Source: an uncultured Flavobacteriaceae bacterium
GTDB lineage: Bacteria; Bacteroidota; Bacteroidia; Flavobacteriales; Flavobacteriaceae
Reading direction: 5' to 3'
Length of the DNA stretch: 64,000 nucleotides
Assembly (NCBI GenBank): GCA_947497145.1
Contig: CANMFQ010000017.1
Span: forward strand, 34,375-98,374
A program made the translations under genes and the position numbers. The stretch's first letter is position 1, and every line of letters starts with the position of its first letter. Under the pieces are notes generated by a model that saw only the letters and a program-made list of their open reading frames with translations, was not told the origin of the DNA and searched no databases. Below, piece after piece: positions 9,243 through 19,814 of this stretch.

Positions 9243-9791
9243 TCAAGGAATTTACGCTGAGTAATATTAAAATTACTTGAATCTTATTGAAAAGAATTAG
9301 TTATCGGTGTTTTTAAATGTACTCAGGTGTATTTCGGGTATTATTTTGAAAATTTAGAGGTATTAAGAATACCGGGAATTAGTTATTAAATCTGCTGAGT
9401 CTTTTGACTTAAGATAGTGGTCTGGGCAGTTGTTTATATCCATCTTGCAGGTTGATTGTGAGAGTACATATGTTGCTTGCGTAGCTCTATTTTCTAATCA
9501 AGTTTTGATTTACGCTTTGAAAGCTTGTCTACGAGATGTTGAAATATTTTCTTCTTGTGCCGTTTTCTTTTATTGTTGTAAAGGTAGGTTCATAGTGATA
9601 ATCGGTCTCCATACGTACAACTAACACATCGTCAAATACTCCAGAAATACTCTACGGTTTTATCATAAATTATAAAAAGTGAAATTGGTTAGGCTCCCAA
9701 TTTACATTACTTGTTCTCGGTTTTATGTCTTATTTTTGCTGTAATAAAGTTCTTTCATTTCAACGAAAACACTAAAATCTAAAAATATAGC
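9243..9791. other. Intergenic region without a recognisable gene
   Basis: About 550 bases between the plug-only gene and pgi. The only structure seen is a small hairpin (GGTATT AAG AATACC, 9359-9373) and the pgi promoter near its right end. A 64-codon frame at 9430-9624 is Cys-rich, shows no family signal and is not called. Confidence 0.6.
9711..9738 (+). promoter_or_regulatory. Candidate promoter for pgi
   Basis: TTG at 9711-9713 and TATTTTTG at 9731-9738 are 17 bases apart, matching the Bacteroidota TTG / TAnnTTTG arrangement. The expected transcription start is about 45 bases before the pgi ATG. Confidence 0.5.
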
Positions 9792-11429
9792 ATGGCACTG
9801 CATAATATAAATCCTACTACTACAGACGCTTGGAAAAAGTTGACGGCTCATCATTCTAATAATACAGCAACACATTTAAAAACACTTTTTGCGGCAGAAG
9901 CAGATAGAGCTAGTAAATTCTCACTAAGATGGAATGATTTTCTACTAGATTTTTCAAAGAATAAGGTCACCGAAGAAACTATGCAGTTGTTGTTTCAACT
10001 CGCTAATGAGGTTGATTTAAAAGATGCTATTCAAAAGTATTTTGCGGGTGATGAAATTAATCAGACTGAGGGTAGAGCAGTATTACATACGGCCTTACGT
10101 GCAAAAAAAACAGATACTGTTTTTGTTGATGGGCAAGATGTAATGCCAGAAGTATACGAGGTAAAAGAAAAAATAAAACGGTTTACAGAAAGTATTATTT
10201 CAGGAGAAAAAAAAGGATATACTCAAAAAGCTTTTACTGATGTAGTAAATATTGGTATTGGAGGTTCTGATTTGGGGCCTGCAATGGTTACAGAAGCATT
10301 GAAATTTTATGAAAATCATTTAAATGTACATTTTGTAAGCAATGTTGATGGTGACCATGTATATGAAGTTTTAAAAGGATTGAATCCAGAAACTACCTTG
10401 TTTGTGGTGGTTTCAAAAACATTTACTACGCAAGAAACATTGAGTAATGCGACTACGATTAAAAATTGGTTTTTAAAAACGGCAACACAAGAAGATGTAG
10501 CAAAACATTTTGCAGCTGTTTCTACAAATACGCAAGCAATTTCAGCATTTGGTATCGATGCTCAAAATGTATTCCCGATGTGGGATTGGGTAGGAGGACG
10601 ATTTTCATTGTGGAGTGCCGTAGGGCTCTCGGTTGCATTAGCAGTAGGCTTTGAAAATTTCGACGCCCTTTTAATGGGAGCCAATGAAATGGATGAGCAT
10701 TTTAAAACGGCCAGTTTTGATGAGAATATGCCCGTTATTCTAGCACTTTTAAGTGTATGGTATAATAATTTTTATAATGCCGAAACTGAAGTTATAATCC
10801 CTTACACGCAATATCTAAGTAGATTCTCAGCGTATCTGCAACAAGGCATTATGGAAAGTAATGGGAAAAGCGTAGATAGAAATGGTACTCCTGTAGCCTA
10901 TCAGACAGGAACCATAATTTGGGGAGAGCCAGGGACAAATTCGCAGCATGCATTTTTTCAATTAATACACCAAGGCACAAAATTGATTCCTGCAGATTTT
11001 ATTGGTTATAAAGAATCATTGCATGGTGATACCGATCACCATAACAAGTTGATGGCAAATTTCTTTGCGCAGACAGAAGCACTCATGAATGGGAAAACTG
11101 CTGATGAGGTACGTGCAGAGCTGGAAGCAAAGCAAATGCCAGAAAGTGAATTACAGCAATTACTACCCTTTAAAATATTTGAAGGTAATAACCCAACCAA
11201 TACTATTTTAATAGATAAGCTTACACCAAAGAGTTTAGGGGCTTTAATTGCGCTTTACGAACATAAAATTTTTGTGCAAGGCATAATTTGGAACATTTTT
11301 AGTTATGATCAATGGGGTGTAGAATTAGGGAAGCAACTTGCTGGAACTACCCTAAAGGATATTCAAGGAAGCGAAATTAGTGCTCATGATAGCTCTACTA
11401 CCCAACTTTTAAACACTTTCAAAAGTTAA
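9792..11429 (+). CDS. pgi: Glucose-6-phosphate isomerase
   Basis: Interconverts glucose 6-phosphate and fructose 6-phosphate in glycolysis and gluconeogenesis. The 545-aa length and motifs fit the bacterial and eukaryotic long form. The first PGI signature is [15 protein letters not shown] (from 265), the catalytic base is Glu355 in GIMESNGK, and the active-site His386 is in [10 protein letters not shown]. The second signature, with its Lys, is [18 protein letters not shown] near the end. A promoter-like pair precedes it and no gene is close on either side, so it is probably monocistronic. Cytosolic. Identification is secure. Confidence 0.97.
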   Translation: MALHNINPTTTDAWKKLTAHHSNNTATHLKTLFAAEADRASKFSLRWNDFLLDFSKNKVTEETMQLLFQLANEVDLKDAIQKYFAGDEINQTEGRAVLHTALRAKKTDTVFVDGQDVMPEVYEVKEKIKRFTESIISGEKKGYTQKAFTDVVNIGIGGSDLGPAMVTEALKFYENHLNVHFVSNVDGDHVYEVLKGLNPETTLFVVVSKTFTTQETLSNATTIKNWFLKTATQEDVAKHFAAVSTNTQAISAFGIDAQNVFPMWDWVGGRFSLWSAVGLSVALAVGFENFDALLMGANEMDEHFKTASFDENMPVILALLSVWYNNFYNAETEVIIPYTQYLSRFSAYLQQGIMESNGKSVDRNGTPVAYQTGTIIWGEPGTNSQHAFFQLIHQGTKLIPADFIGYKESLHGDTDHHNKLMANFFAQTEALMNGKTADEVRAELEAKQMPESELQQLLPFKIFEGNNPTNTILIDKLTPKSLGALIALYEHKIFVQGIIWNIFSYDQWGVELGKQLAGTTLKDIQGSEISAHDSSTTQLLNTFKS

Positions 11430-11775
11430 ATTGTGCATTCATTCGTCAATTGAAGATAAAAGAGATTTATAATCGTATAAAGCGCTGTAAATCGAGTAGG
11501 GAATCTGCAGTTTAATTTTTTGTTTTTTTTAAGAAATTAATACTTGCCAGTGATTTTCTGTGCTCTAAAATCACACCTTATGTTTAAAAAATAAATCACG
11601 ATTGCTTTTTTTATTGCTGATGTGTGTATAAATAATGATGTTAATGTGCTGTATTATACATATTTATATGTTAATTTTGTCATAAAATTAAAAGTTGCAT
11701 ATTTAACGTTTTCTTAATATTTGTGATATAAAAAAGAAACACTTTTGCAGCAAAATTGAAACTAAACAAAAACGA
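11430..11775. other. Intergenic region between pgi and a TonB receptor
   Basis: It contains an 8-bp inverted repeat (GTGATTTT 11550-11557 / AAAATCAC 11567-11574) just after a T-rich run, and a weak promoter before the receptor gene. Nothing coding was seen. Confidence 0.5.
11721..11747 (+). promoter_or_regulatory. Weak candidate promoter of TonB receptor gene
   Basis: TTG at 11721-11723 and CACTTTTG at 11740-11747 (one mismatch to TAnnTTTG, 16-base spacing), about 28 bases upstream of the ATG. Confidence 0.35.
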
Positions 11776-14523
11776 ATGAAAAAAATCTATTTGGTAATGG
11801 TTGCGTTTTTAATGACGACTGTTGCATTTTCACAGGGATTGATTACTGGCACCGTTTTAGACGGTGAGAACGGTTCACCGCTACCAGGAGCGAGTGTAGT
11901 AGTTGAAGGAACGAAAAACGGAGCTTCTTCAGATTTTGATGGAAATTTCTCAATTGAAGTTTCTGAAAAGACAGGGAACTTGGTAGTTTCTTATATCGGT
12001 TTTATTACAAAAAAGATAGCTTTTACAAATGCTGGTTCTATTGGTCAAATAACCTTACAGGCAAATTCAGAGGAATTGGAAGGTGTTGTTGTAACAGGGA
12101 TTTTGGATATTGCAAAAGACAGGGAGACTCCTGTTGCGGTTTCAACAATCAAAGCTTCGGAAATTACAGAAAAATTGGGAGCACAAGAATTTCCCGAAAT
12201 TTTAAGAAGTACACCGTCGGTTTATGCTACGAAAACCGGTGGAGGTTTTGGTGATGGTAGGGTGAATATTCGTGGTTTTGATTCTCGTAACACTGCTGTA
12301 ATGATAAATGGAATTCCAGTAAACGATATGGAAAATGGACGTGTTTTTTGGAGTAATTGGGCTGGTTTAAGTGATGTTACTACAGCTATGCAGGTTCAAA
12401 GAGGTTTAGGGTCTTCTAAATTAGCGATTTCTTCTGTTGGAGGTACAATTAATGTGATTACAAAGTCAACGGAACAAGAAAAAGGTGGAACTGTTACTTT
12501 AGGCGGAGGTAATGATGGATATTTAAAAACCAATATTGCATATAATACTGGTAAATCTGCTAAAGGTTTTGCGGCATCAATTTTATTAGGGAGAACTGCT
12601 GGTGATGGCTATGTACAAGGTACGGCTTTTGAAGGTTATAATTATTTTATAGGATTAGGTTATGAGCCAAATGATTCGCACAGTTTTCAATTTATGTTAA
12701 CAGGTTCACCTCAAGTCCATAATCAAAGAACATCAAGTTTCTTTAATACTGCAACAATTGAAGATTATCTTGAAAAAGGAACTACCTATAACTTTAACCA
12801 CGGAACATTAAATGGTGAAGAATTTAACTGGAGAAGAAATTTCTATCACAAACCTGTTGTTTCTTTAAATTGGGAATGGGAAATAAGTGATAAATCTAGT
12901 TTGTCTACATCTGGCTATGCTTCATGGGGTCGAGGTGGTGGAACTGGTGATATAGGACGTTTGGGCGGTAACTTTGCTAGCTCTAGTAAGTTTCGTGATG
13001 AAAATGGAGCTGTGCTATGGGATAAAATAGTCGCTTCTAATGGAGGTACTCAGACTGAGTTTTCGAATGGGTTTACTTATGGAAATCAATTAGATCCGAT
13101 AACTAATTCTTACATAGTAAATGATGATAGTTTAAAAGATTTAGGAGATGGTAGTACTAACGACCTGCCTGGGGTAGTTAGTAGAAATGGATTTATTAGA
13201 AGAGCATCAGTAAATTCACACAATTGGTTAGGTGTTATTGCTAACTTACACACAGATGTAAGTGAGAATTTTAGCTATGATTTTGGAGTTGACTTAAGAA
13301 GTTATAAAGGTATACATTATAGAAGGGTAGATAATCTTTTAGGTGCTGATGGTTATCGAGATAATGATAATGTTAATGATCCATTTAACGTTGTTACTCA
13401 AGAAGTTGAATCTAATATTGGTGGTTTATGGAATGTTTTCAAAAGTATCGATGAAGATGAGAAAATAGATTATTATAATGATGGTCTAGTAAGATGGTAT
13501 GGTGCTTTTGGGCAAGCTGAATATAAAAATAATGGTGTCTCTGCGTTTGTACAGGCAGGTGTTTCTCAGCAAGGGTTTAAAAGAATTGATTATTTTAACT
13601 ATTTAAATTCAGATCCAAATCGTGAGACAGATTGGGAAAATCTTTTAGGAGGTAATATTAAAGGTGGATTGAATGTAAATTTAAATGAAGCTAATAATGT
13701 TTTTGTAAACGCGGGGTATTACTCTAAGCAGCCTCAATTTGATGCGGTTTTTATAAATTTCGTAAACGATGTAAATCCTGAGTTGACTAATGAAAAGATT
13801 CTTGGTCTTGAATTGGGTTATGGTTTAAATCTTGGTGATTTCAGAACAAAGATTAATTTGTACCGTACTTCATGGAAAGATCGATTTGTAAGTTTAGGTA
13901 TTGAAACTCCTAATGGTGACGAGGGTACTGCAAATATAAACGGTGTAGAACAAGTTCATCTAGGTGTTGAAATTGAAGCAAATTATATAGCTTCAAAAGT
14001 AGTGCAGTTTAATGGAATGATTTCCTTAGGTGATTGGGAATATGCTGGTAACCCAACTGGTGCAGCTTTAGATGATGACCGAAATGTGATTGATCCAGAT
14101 GTAACATTGTATTTAGATGGTATTAAAGTTGGTGATGCAGCGCAGTTTACTTCTAATATTGAAATGATTGTTAGACCAGTAGAAAATTTAAAATTGAGAG
14201 CTAGTTTGTTTACTGCATCAAGGCTCTATGCATTCTTGCAACCGGAAGATTTTGATACTCCAGATAACAATGGTTCATTACGATTGCCTACTTATAACTT
14301 AGTTGATGCAGGTGCTTATTATACATTTAATCTTGGAGGAGCAAACAAAATTGGTTTAGCTGTTAATGTGAATAATCTCTTTGATACCCAGTATTTAGCA
14401 GAATCGTTGACTAATACTTTCCCAGGGCAAGGTGATTCACTTTACAAAGGGGTGTCAACAAGGAATAAGGCATTTTTCGGTTTTGGAAGAACCTGGAATA
14501 TAAGTGCACGATATAGCTTCTAA
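11776..14523 (+). CDS. TonB-dependent receptor with carboxypeptidase-like N-terminal domain
   Basis: A 915-aa outer-membrane active transporter. Signal peptide 1-20 (ends AFSQ), CarboxypepD_reg-like domain about 22-98 (GTVLDGENGSPLPGASVVVE), plug about 105-230 (FGDGRVNIRGFDSRNTAVMI, QRGLGSSKLAISSVGGTINV), then a 22-strand-type barrel ending in the canonical terminal aromatic (SARYSF). No SusD-type partner follows. The next gene lies past a strong terminator (14545-14577), so the receptor seems to be transcribed alone. Substrate is unknown. The plug retains the usual NGIPVNDMENGRVFWSNWAG region seen in other flavobacterial receptors of this kind. Confidence 0.92.
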   Translation: MKKIYLVMVAFLMTTVAFSQGLITGTVLDGENGSPLPGASVVVEGTKNGASSDFDGNFSIEVSEKTGNLVVSYIGFITKKIAFTNAGSIGQITLQANSEELEGVVVTGILDIAKDRETPVAVSTIKASEITEKLGAQEFPEILRSTPSVYATKTGGGFGDGRVNIRGFDSRNTAVMINGIPVNDMENGRVFWSNWAGLSDVTTAMQVQRGLGSSKLAISSVGGTINVITKSTEQEKGGTVTLGGGNDGYLKTNIAYNTGKSAKGFAASILLGRTAGDGYVQGTAFEGYNYFIGLGYEPNDSHSFQFMLTGSPQVHNQRTSSFFNTATIEDYLEKGTTYNFNHGTLNGEEFNWRRNFYHKPVVSLNWEWEISDKSSLSTSGYASWGRGGGTGDIGRLGGNFASSSKFRDENGAVLWDKIVASNGGTQTEFSNGFTYGNQLDPITNSYIVNDDSLKDLGDGSTNDLPGVVSRNGFIRRASVNSHNWLGVIANLHTDVSENFSYDFGVDLRSYKGIHYRRVDNLLGADGYRDNDNVNDPFNVVTQEVESNIGGLWNVFKSIDEDEKIDYYNDGLVRWYGAFGQAEYKNNGVSAFVQAGVSQQGFKRIDYFNYLNSDPNRETDWENLLGGNIKGGLNVNLNEANNVFVNAGYYSKQPQFDAVFINFVNDVNPELTNEKILGLELGYGLNLGDFRTKINLYRTSWKDRFVSLGIETPNGDEGTANINGVEQVHLGVEIEANYIASKVVQFNGMISLGDWEYAGNPTGAALDDDRNVIDPDVTLYLDGIKVGDAAQFTSNIEMIVRPVENLKLRASLFTASRLYAFLQPEDFDTPDNNGSLRLPTYNLVDAGAYYTFNLGGANKIGLAVNVNNLFDTQYLAESLTNTFPGQGDSLYKGVSTRNKAFFGFGRTWNISARYSF

Positions 14524-14544
14524 AAAAATAATTTTGAATACACC

Positions 14545-14577
14545 AAAAAACCCCGACAAATCACGTCGGGGTTTTTT
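14545..14577 (+). terminator. Intrinsic terminator after TonB receptor
   Basis: AAAAAACCCCGAC (14545-14557) and GTCGGGGTTTTTT (14565-14577) form a 13-bp perfect stem with a 7-base loop and a T tract. Confidence 0.92.
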
Positions 14578-14621
14578 TATGCGCAAAGAATTCGTAATTT
14601 AGAAAACTAAAAAATAACACC

Positions 14622-15059
14622 ATGTACGAAACTATTCATACCATACATTCTTTTATCGCTTATGCTGTTTTATTAATTCTAATTTTGGCTGTAGTAAATG
14701 CTTTTTCTGGTTGGCTGGGTAATAAGATGTTTACCCCTGAAAAAGATTTCAGGCTAAGTTTATTTGCCCTTATCCTATCTCATATAATGCTAATTATAGG
14801 GTTGATTTTGTTTTTTGTGTCGCCAAATGGCTTAAGTGCTATTCAAGAATTTGGTATGGGAGGCTTAACATCACTAGCCCGTAAATTGGCTGTTGAGCAT
14901 CCTTTTATTAATATTATTGCTATAGCACTCATTACCGTTGGCTGGTCGCGTCATAAGAAGTTTATTGAAGGCGAAAAGAAATTTAAAAGTATTGCTATTT
15001 TTTATGGAATAGGGTTACTCTTAATATTAAGTCGTATTCCATGGGGTCAATGGTTTTAA
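14622..15059 (+). CDS. Four-helix integral membrane protein, function unknown
   Basis: 145 aa with four clear hydrophobic helices (about 12-32, 44-66, 92-108, 122-140) and short loops. His residues lie at or near helix ends (HTIHSFIAYAV, LSHIMLIIG, EHPFINII), a distribution sometimes seen in cytochrome b-like or CopD-like membrane proteins. That comparison is only an inference, as no haem motif is definite. Conserved proteins of this size and pattern occur in other flavobacteria. It follows a terminator, and the next gene (DUF1080 lipoprotein) starts 56 bases after its stop, so those two may share a transcript. Confidence 0.75.
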   Translation: MYETIHTIHSFIAYAVLLILILAVVNAFSGWLGNKMFTPEKDFRLSLFALILSHIMLIIGLILFFVSPNGLSAIQEFGMGGLTSLARKLAVEHPFINIIAIALITVGWSRHKKFIEGEKKFKSIAIFYGIGLLLILSRIPWGQWF

Positions 15060-15115
15060 GTCTTGTATGAGTAATTACTAAAAAATCTATTTAACACAAT
15101 TCAATATATATTACA

Positions 15116-15733
15116 ATGAAAAATATCATAGCAATTCTTAGTATTGCACTACTTTTTGGGTCTTGTAGAGGCACATCACAAGCAACAACATCCAAAAATC
15201 AAAAATCTCTTTTTAACGGTAAAAACTTAGACGGCTGGACTATTTATGGCACCGAAAAGTGGTATGTAGAAGACGGTCTTTTAGTCTGTGAAAGTGGTCC
15301 TGATGCTAAATATGGTTATTTAGGGACAGATAAACATTACAAAGATTTTGAGTTGACTTTAGAATTTAAGCAAGAAGCAAATGGAAATAGTGGCGTTTTT
15401 GTTCGTTCTACTGTTGATGGTACCAAAGTTAGTGGTTGGCAAGTTGAAGTTGCGCCTCCAGGTCATAGTACGGGTGGCGTATATGAGTCTTATGGTAGAG
15501 GATGGCTCATTAAGCCAGCTCCTGAAAAAGACAAGGCGTTGCGTATGGGGGAATGGAATACCATGAAAATACGCTTAGTTGGTAATAAACTTACATCGTG
15601 GCTTAATGGTACTGAAATGGTGACGATCACAGATGATAAAATTGGTGCAGGTGAAGGCGGTGTAGCACTTCAAATTCATGATGGTGGTGGAATTAAAGTA
15701 CGATGGAGAAACTTAAACATTACCGAATTATAG
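15116..15733 (+). CDS. DUF1080 (3-keto-disaccharide hydrolase-like) lipoprotein
   Basis: A 205-aa lipoprotein with lipidation Cys17 (LLFGSCRG). The mature domain is a jelly-roll of the DUF1080 family: FNGKNLDGWTIYG at the start, GYLGTDKHYKDFELTLEFK, NSGVFVRS, GVYESYGRGWL, GEWNTMKIRLVGN and WLNGTEMV. Members are secreted or lipid-anchored glycan-active proteins; some hydrolyse 3-keto-glycosides, but many are uncharacterised. The surroundings contain no polysaccharide utilisation genes, so the substrate stays open. A convergent gene follows beyond a hairpin at 15793-15825. Confidence 0.88.
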   Translation: MKNIIAILSIALLFGSCRGTSQATTSKNQKSLFNGKNLDGWTIYGTEKWYVEDGLLVCESGPDAKYGYLGTDKHYKDFELTLEFKQEANGNSGVFVRSTVDGTKVSGWQVEVAPPGHSTGGVYESYGRGWLIKPAPEKDKALRMGEWNTMKIRLVGNKLTSWLNGTEMVTITDDKIGAGEGGVALQIHDGGGIKVRWRNLNITEL

Positions 15734-15792
15734 ATAGGTGTCACTTGACTTGACAATAGAACTCATACTATATTCTAAATAAATATTGAAAC

Positions 15793-15825
15793 ACCTCATG
15801 ATTTTTTCATGGGGTATTTTATTTT
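15793..15825. terminator. Probable terminator between convergent genes
   Basis: ACCTCATGA (15793-15801) pairs with TCATGGGGT (15807-15815) with one G-T pair, followed by a T-rich stretch. It lies between the DUF1080 gene and the convergent nuclease-like gene. Confidence 0.55.
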
Positions 15826-15932
15826 AATAAGATGCTATTAGCTGAGTTTGGTAAATGTACAACGGTAATTTTTTTCATTTTTTTGGTAGTATTGTACAAA
15901 ATAAATAGGTTGTGTTACAATTACGATATCAG

Positions 15933-16970
15933 CTACATTTTTTTGATTAAATATAAATACACTGGAAAATGGTCAGAATAACCACCAATGTAACTCCCTC
16001 CAGCATAGGTGCGAAGTGGATAGCCTTTATATTTTCCATTTTGATCTACAAGGTATGAAGGAGTAAATATGGCTGCTTTCCAAAAACTATAGGTGTTTTT
16101 TTGGTCATTGATTAGGTTACTTGTAAAGAAGAATTGATCAAACAAATTCCAACGGTCTCTATACGCTAAAGATCCAATTCCTTTTTTGAATAGTTTTTCC
16201 ATGGGGTTGTAGAGACTCATAGTGTCTAGTTCTTTAATTTTACCCTTCGTTCTGAGTACTAATTTTAGACTCTCATCAATGGGGTCGTCATTTAAATCAC
16301 CCATACTAATTATTTTTGCGTCAAAATCTATTTTTTGAAGCGAATCTATAATACGTTTATTTAATTGAGCGGCGGCTAAGCGATTGGGCTTGCTTCTAGC
16401 TTCACCACCGCTTCTTGAGGGCCAGTGATTTACTATAAAGTAGAACTGTTCATTATCTAGAAATCCACTAACCACAAGTTGATCGCGCGTATAGTCTCTA
16501 TATCCTTCTTTAGTGTGCAAAAGCAACCGATGACTTTTAAAATCACTAACAATAAAAGCCGATTTCTTGTAGAGTAAACCTACATCAATTCCACGTTCAT
16601 CAGGAGAGTCAAGGTGTACAATTCCATAATCTTTGTTTTGTAAGTAGTGATGATTAATTAAATCTTCTATTACTTTTTTGTTCTCTACTTCACAAATTCC
16701 AATTATATCTGGCGAGGTATTCGTGAGCGTACTACCAATTTCTGACAAAACTTTGGCCGTATTGTGTAGTTTTTGCTTGTAACGTTCTTGCGTCCAATTA
16801 TCTTTTCCTTCAGGGGTGCGATCGTCATCACGGGTCAAAGAATCATTTTCTATATCAAAAAGGTTTTCAACGTTATAAAAAGCAACAGTACGTATTTTGT
16901 ACCTATTGTAATTTTGTGAAAAGCCAGTAAAAAAAACAAAAACAATAAGAAATAGGCTATAAAACTTCAT
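15933..16970 (-). CDS. Secreted endonuclease/exonuclease/phosphatase family protein
   Basis: 345 aa from the ATG at 16970, chosen because it yields a clean signal peptide (KFYSLFLIVFVFFTGFSQ); the frame stays open 34 codons further upstream. The DNase I-like fold motifs are all present: FYNVENLFD, GICEVENKKV (metal-binding Glu), GIDVGLLYKK, FIVNHWPSRSGG (catalytic His), SMGDLNDDPIDES (Asp-Asn pair) and a final YSDHFPVYLYL (Asp-His). It is therefore expected to cut phosphodiester or phosphomonoester bonds outside the cytoplasm. It diverges from the TonB receptor gene, with 107 bases between the two starts. The adjacent lamin-tail lipoprotein has a domain often found with secreted nucleases, supporting a role in nucleic-acid or phosphate scavenging (inference). 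Confidence 0.9.
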   Translation of the reverse strand: MKFYSLFLIVFVFFTGFSQNYNRYKIRTVAFYNVENLFDIENDSLTRDDDRTPEGKDNWTQERYKQKLHNTAKVLSEIGSTLTNTSPDIIGICEVENKKVIEDLINHHYLQNKDYGIVHLDSPDERGIDVGLLYKKSAFIVSDFKSHRLLLHTKEGYRDYTRDQLVVSGFLDNEQFYFIVNHWPSRSGGEARSKPNRLAAAQLNKRIIDSLQKIDFDAKIISMGDLNDDPIDESLKLVLRTKGKIKELDTMSLYNPMEKLFKKGIGSLAYRDRWNLFDQFFFTSNLINDQKNTYSFWKAAIFTPSYLVDQNGKYKGYPLRTYAGGSYIGGYSDHFPVYLYLIKKM

Positions 16971-17077
16971 AGTTAAGGAGGTAATATTCTCTAAAATACC
17001 AAATATTTGGTGGTTTTTGTAGAACCTAGGTATTTTATTAATACATTGTATATCAGTTCTTTCATAATTCAACCAAA

Positions 17078-19804
17078 ATGCGATACCTTATTTTTTTGTG
17101 TTATTGTGTTTCTTTGGGGCATATCTTGGCGCAGAAAGAGGTGCTTATTTCAGGAGAAATTAAGAATGCACGTACTAAGCTGCCGCTGCAATATGTTATG
17201 GTTTTTTTGGAAGGAACTAAAGTATCTAGCTTTACCAACGAGAAGGGGTATTTTGAATTATCTTGTGCTTTAAAAGGGGATTATATTTTAAATGTTTCGT
17301 TACTTGATTTTATAACAAAGCGAATCCCCATAACCCTTGAGAATGAACCTTTGCATATAGCTGATGTCTATTTGCAAACAGATATTACCCTAGAGCATAC
17401 AGATAACTTGATTACGCTTACCGATGCTGAATTGTTTGATGAAACCGTTGGTTCCAACTCTTCGGGATTATTGCAGGCTACCCGCGACATATTTTTGAGT
17501 AGAGCAGCTTTCGATTTTGGACAAGCCTTTTTTAGGGTAAGAGGTTATGATGCGCAAAATGGGAAGGTTTTGCTAAATGGGTTACCCATGAATAAATTTT
17601 ATGATGGAAGACCGCAATGGAATAACTGGGGAGGCCTTAATGATGCCACTAGAAACCAACAGTTCACAGCAGGTATTCAGGCTTCCGATTTTAATTTTGG
17701 AGGTATTCTAGGTACTACCAATATAGATACAAGACCATCTGGTTTACGTGCAGGTACACGATTGTCTTCTTCGGTTTCGAATCGTACATACGCAGGCAGA
17801 TTTATGGTAACGTATACATCAGGACTCTCCAAAAAAGGCTTAGCTTATAGTATTTCTGCATCAAGAAGGTGGGCTAAACAGGGCTATATAGCAGGTACGC
17901 TTTATGATGCATTTTCGGTTTTTGGTGCAGTTGAATATCGTTTCAATAAACGCCATAGCTTCAATTTTACAGGTATTATGGCTAGTAATCGCCGAGGGCG
18001 TTCTTCAGCTATTACAGAAGAGGTTTTTCAATTGGTTGGCAAACGTTATAATCCATACTGGGGTTATCAGGCAGGTAAAATTCGAAATTCACGGGAGCGC
18101 AAAATTGCTGAGCCTATTTTTATGTTTAATCATTTTTATAAGGGAAGTAAATTGAGTTTAAACACTGGGATAGCCTATCAATTTGGCACTAATACAAGAA
18201 GTAGATTGGGTTATTATAATAGTCCTAACCCAAATCCAACATATTATCGGTATTTGCCAAGTTTCTATGTAAATAGCCCTATAGGGGCCAATTTTATTAG
18301 TGCAAATACCGCTCGTGAGGGGTTTTTAAATAACCCGCAAATGAAGTATATTCAAATTTATGCCGCAAATGCTAGAGAAAAAGCGGCATATGTGCTTTAT
18401 GATGATACCGCTGATGATAAACAGCTAGTGGTAAATAGTGTTGGAAACTTGGAACTTAATGATGCGTTAAAAGCTGATTTCGGATTCACATATAAAGCAT
18501 TGTCTTCAAATAACTACGCTAAAATAAAGGATTTGTTGGGGGCGGCATATCATGTAGATATTGATCCATTTTCAAATACTAGAAATGATAGTAATGGTGA
18601 TTTGGAAAAGAAGACAGATGAAATTTTTAATTATCATTATGGAATTGATGCTAATGAGTTTGAGAGTTTTTTACAGCTATCCTACAATAGAAAAAAGTGG
18701 AATGGAACAGTAGCTGGGAAGTATTCAAACACGCGATACGAGCGTATTGGTTATTTTGAGAATGAGCGTTTTGTAGAGAATTCTTTGGGAAAAAGTGAGC
18801 CGGTATTATTTCATAATTATGCTGTAAAAACTGGTTTCACCTATCTTTTTAATGGGCGACATTGGTTGGTAGTAAATAGTGCCTATCTCACCAAGCCTCC
18901 AGTTTTGCAGAATGTATTTATTAATCCGAGAGAAAACAATCAGGTTGTTCCTGAAATAGAAAGTGAAAAAATCACTACAATTGATGCTAATTATTATATA
19001 AGGTTGCCCAAACTTACGGGTAGAATCACAGGTTTTCATACACGCTTTCAAAACGCTACTGATATTAATTTTTTCTTTGTAGAATCAGGCGTAGGTTCTG
19101 ACTTTGTTCAAGAAGTAATTACAGGTTTAGATAAATTACATATGGGTATTGAGATGGGTGCAGAGTACCAGTTGTCTTCAAGCGTACAATTAACCGGTGT
19201 CGCAGCTATAGGGAAATATGTTTATGCCAACAATCCTTCGGTTGCTATAAATTTTGATACTGCTGGGGCTGAAGATGATATTATTAACCAAGAAGGTACA
19301 ATCAATTTAGGTAATGCAACCATTAAAGATTATAAACTAGCACAAGGACCTCAACAAGCGTTTGCTTTGGGTGTAAACTATAGGGATCCAAAATATTGGT
19401 GGATTGGGGTAACGGCAAATTACCTAGCTAATAATTATGCGAATATTTCAACCATTACACGTACACAGAGTTTTTATTTAGACCCTGATACAGGTAATCC
19501 ATTTCCAGGAGCTACGGATGAGAATGTACGTAAACTATTAGCTCAAAAGCCGCTAGATAATTTTTACCTGCTGAATTTGATAGGAGGTAAATCTTGGTTA
19601 AGGAAAGGAAGGTACATTAGTGTTTTTGCTAGTGTTAATAATGTTTTTGATGCGGTTTTTAGAACCGGTGGGTATGAGCAAAGTAGAAATGGAAATTACG
19701 GGCAATTAAAGCAAGATAATTTAAGCGGTAATCCGTCTTTTGCACCAAAGTATTGGTATGGATATGGCCGCACATATTTTTTAAATGTGGCTTTTAGCTT
19801 TTAA
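17078..19804 (+). CDS. TonB-dependent receptor, divergent from nuclease-like gene
   Basis: A 908-aa outer-membrane receptor. Signal peptide about 1-19 (ends HILAQ), carboxypeptidase-like domain about 22-105, an atypical plug (FFRVRGYDAQNGKVLLNGLP near 150; QASDFNFGGILGTTNIDTRP near 205), then a barrel ending in LNVAFSF. The plug lacks a classical TonB box and is shorter in its N-terminal part than that of the receptor at 11776. The next gene, a DUF5689/lamin-tail lipoprotein, begins 10 bases after the stop. That gives the receptor-plus-surface-lipoprotein layout typical of Bacteroidota uptake systems. Substrate unknown; the neighbours suggest nucleic acid or a phosphorylated compound. Confidence 0.88.
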   Translation: MRYLIFLCYCVSLGHILAQKEVLISGEIKNARTKLPLQYVMVFLEGTKVSSFTNEKGYFELSCALKGDYILNVSLLDFITKRIPITLENEPLHIADVYLQTDITLEHTDNLITLTDAELFDETVGSNSSGLLQATRDIFLSRAAFDFGQAFFRVRGYDAQNGKVLLNGLPMNKFYDGRPQWNNWGGLNDATRNQQFTAGIQASDFNFGGILGTTNIDTRPSGLRAGTRLSSSVSNRTYAGRFMVTYTSGLSKKGLAYSISASRRWAKQGYIAGTLYDAFSVFGAVEYRFNKRHSFNFTGIMASNRRGRSSAITEEVFQLVGKRYNPYWGYQAGKIRNSRERKIAEPIFMFNHFYKGSKLSLNTGIAYQFGTNTRSRLGYYNSPNPNPTYYRYLPSFYVNSPIGANFISANTAREGFLNNPQMKYIQIYAANAREKAAYVLYDDTADDKQLVVNSVGNLELNDALKADFGFTYKALSSNNYAKIKDLLGAAYHVDIDPFSNTRNDSNGDLEKKTDEIFNYHYGIDANEFESFLQLSYNRKKWNGTVAGKYSNTRYERIGYFENERFVENSLGKSEPVLFHNYAVKTGFTYLFNGRHWLVVNSAYLTKPPVLQNVFINPRENNQVVPEIESEKITTIDANYYIRLPKLTGRITGFHTRFQNATDINFFFVESGVGSDFVQEVITGLDKLHMGIEMGAEYQLSSSVQLTGVAAIGKYVYANNPSVAINFDTAGAEDDIINQEGTINLGNATIKDYKLAQGPQQAFALGVNYRDPKYWWIGVTANYLANNYANISTITRTQSFYLDPDTGNPFPGATDENVRKLLAQKPLDNFYLLNLIGGKSWLRKGRYISVFASVNNVFDAVFRTGGYEQSRNGNYGQLKQDNLSGNPSFAPKYWYGYGRTYFLNVAFSF

Positions 19805-19814
19805 TGATAGCTGT

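Noticed and set aside
9430..9624. 64-codon frame before pgi
   Set aside because: Cys-rich, no ATG context or homology signal; likely chance in an AT-rich gap.
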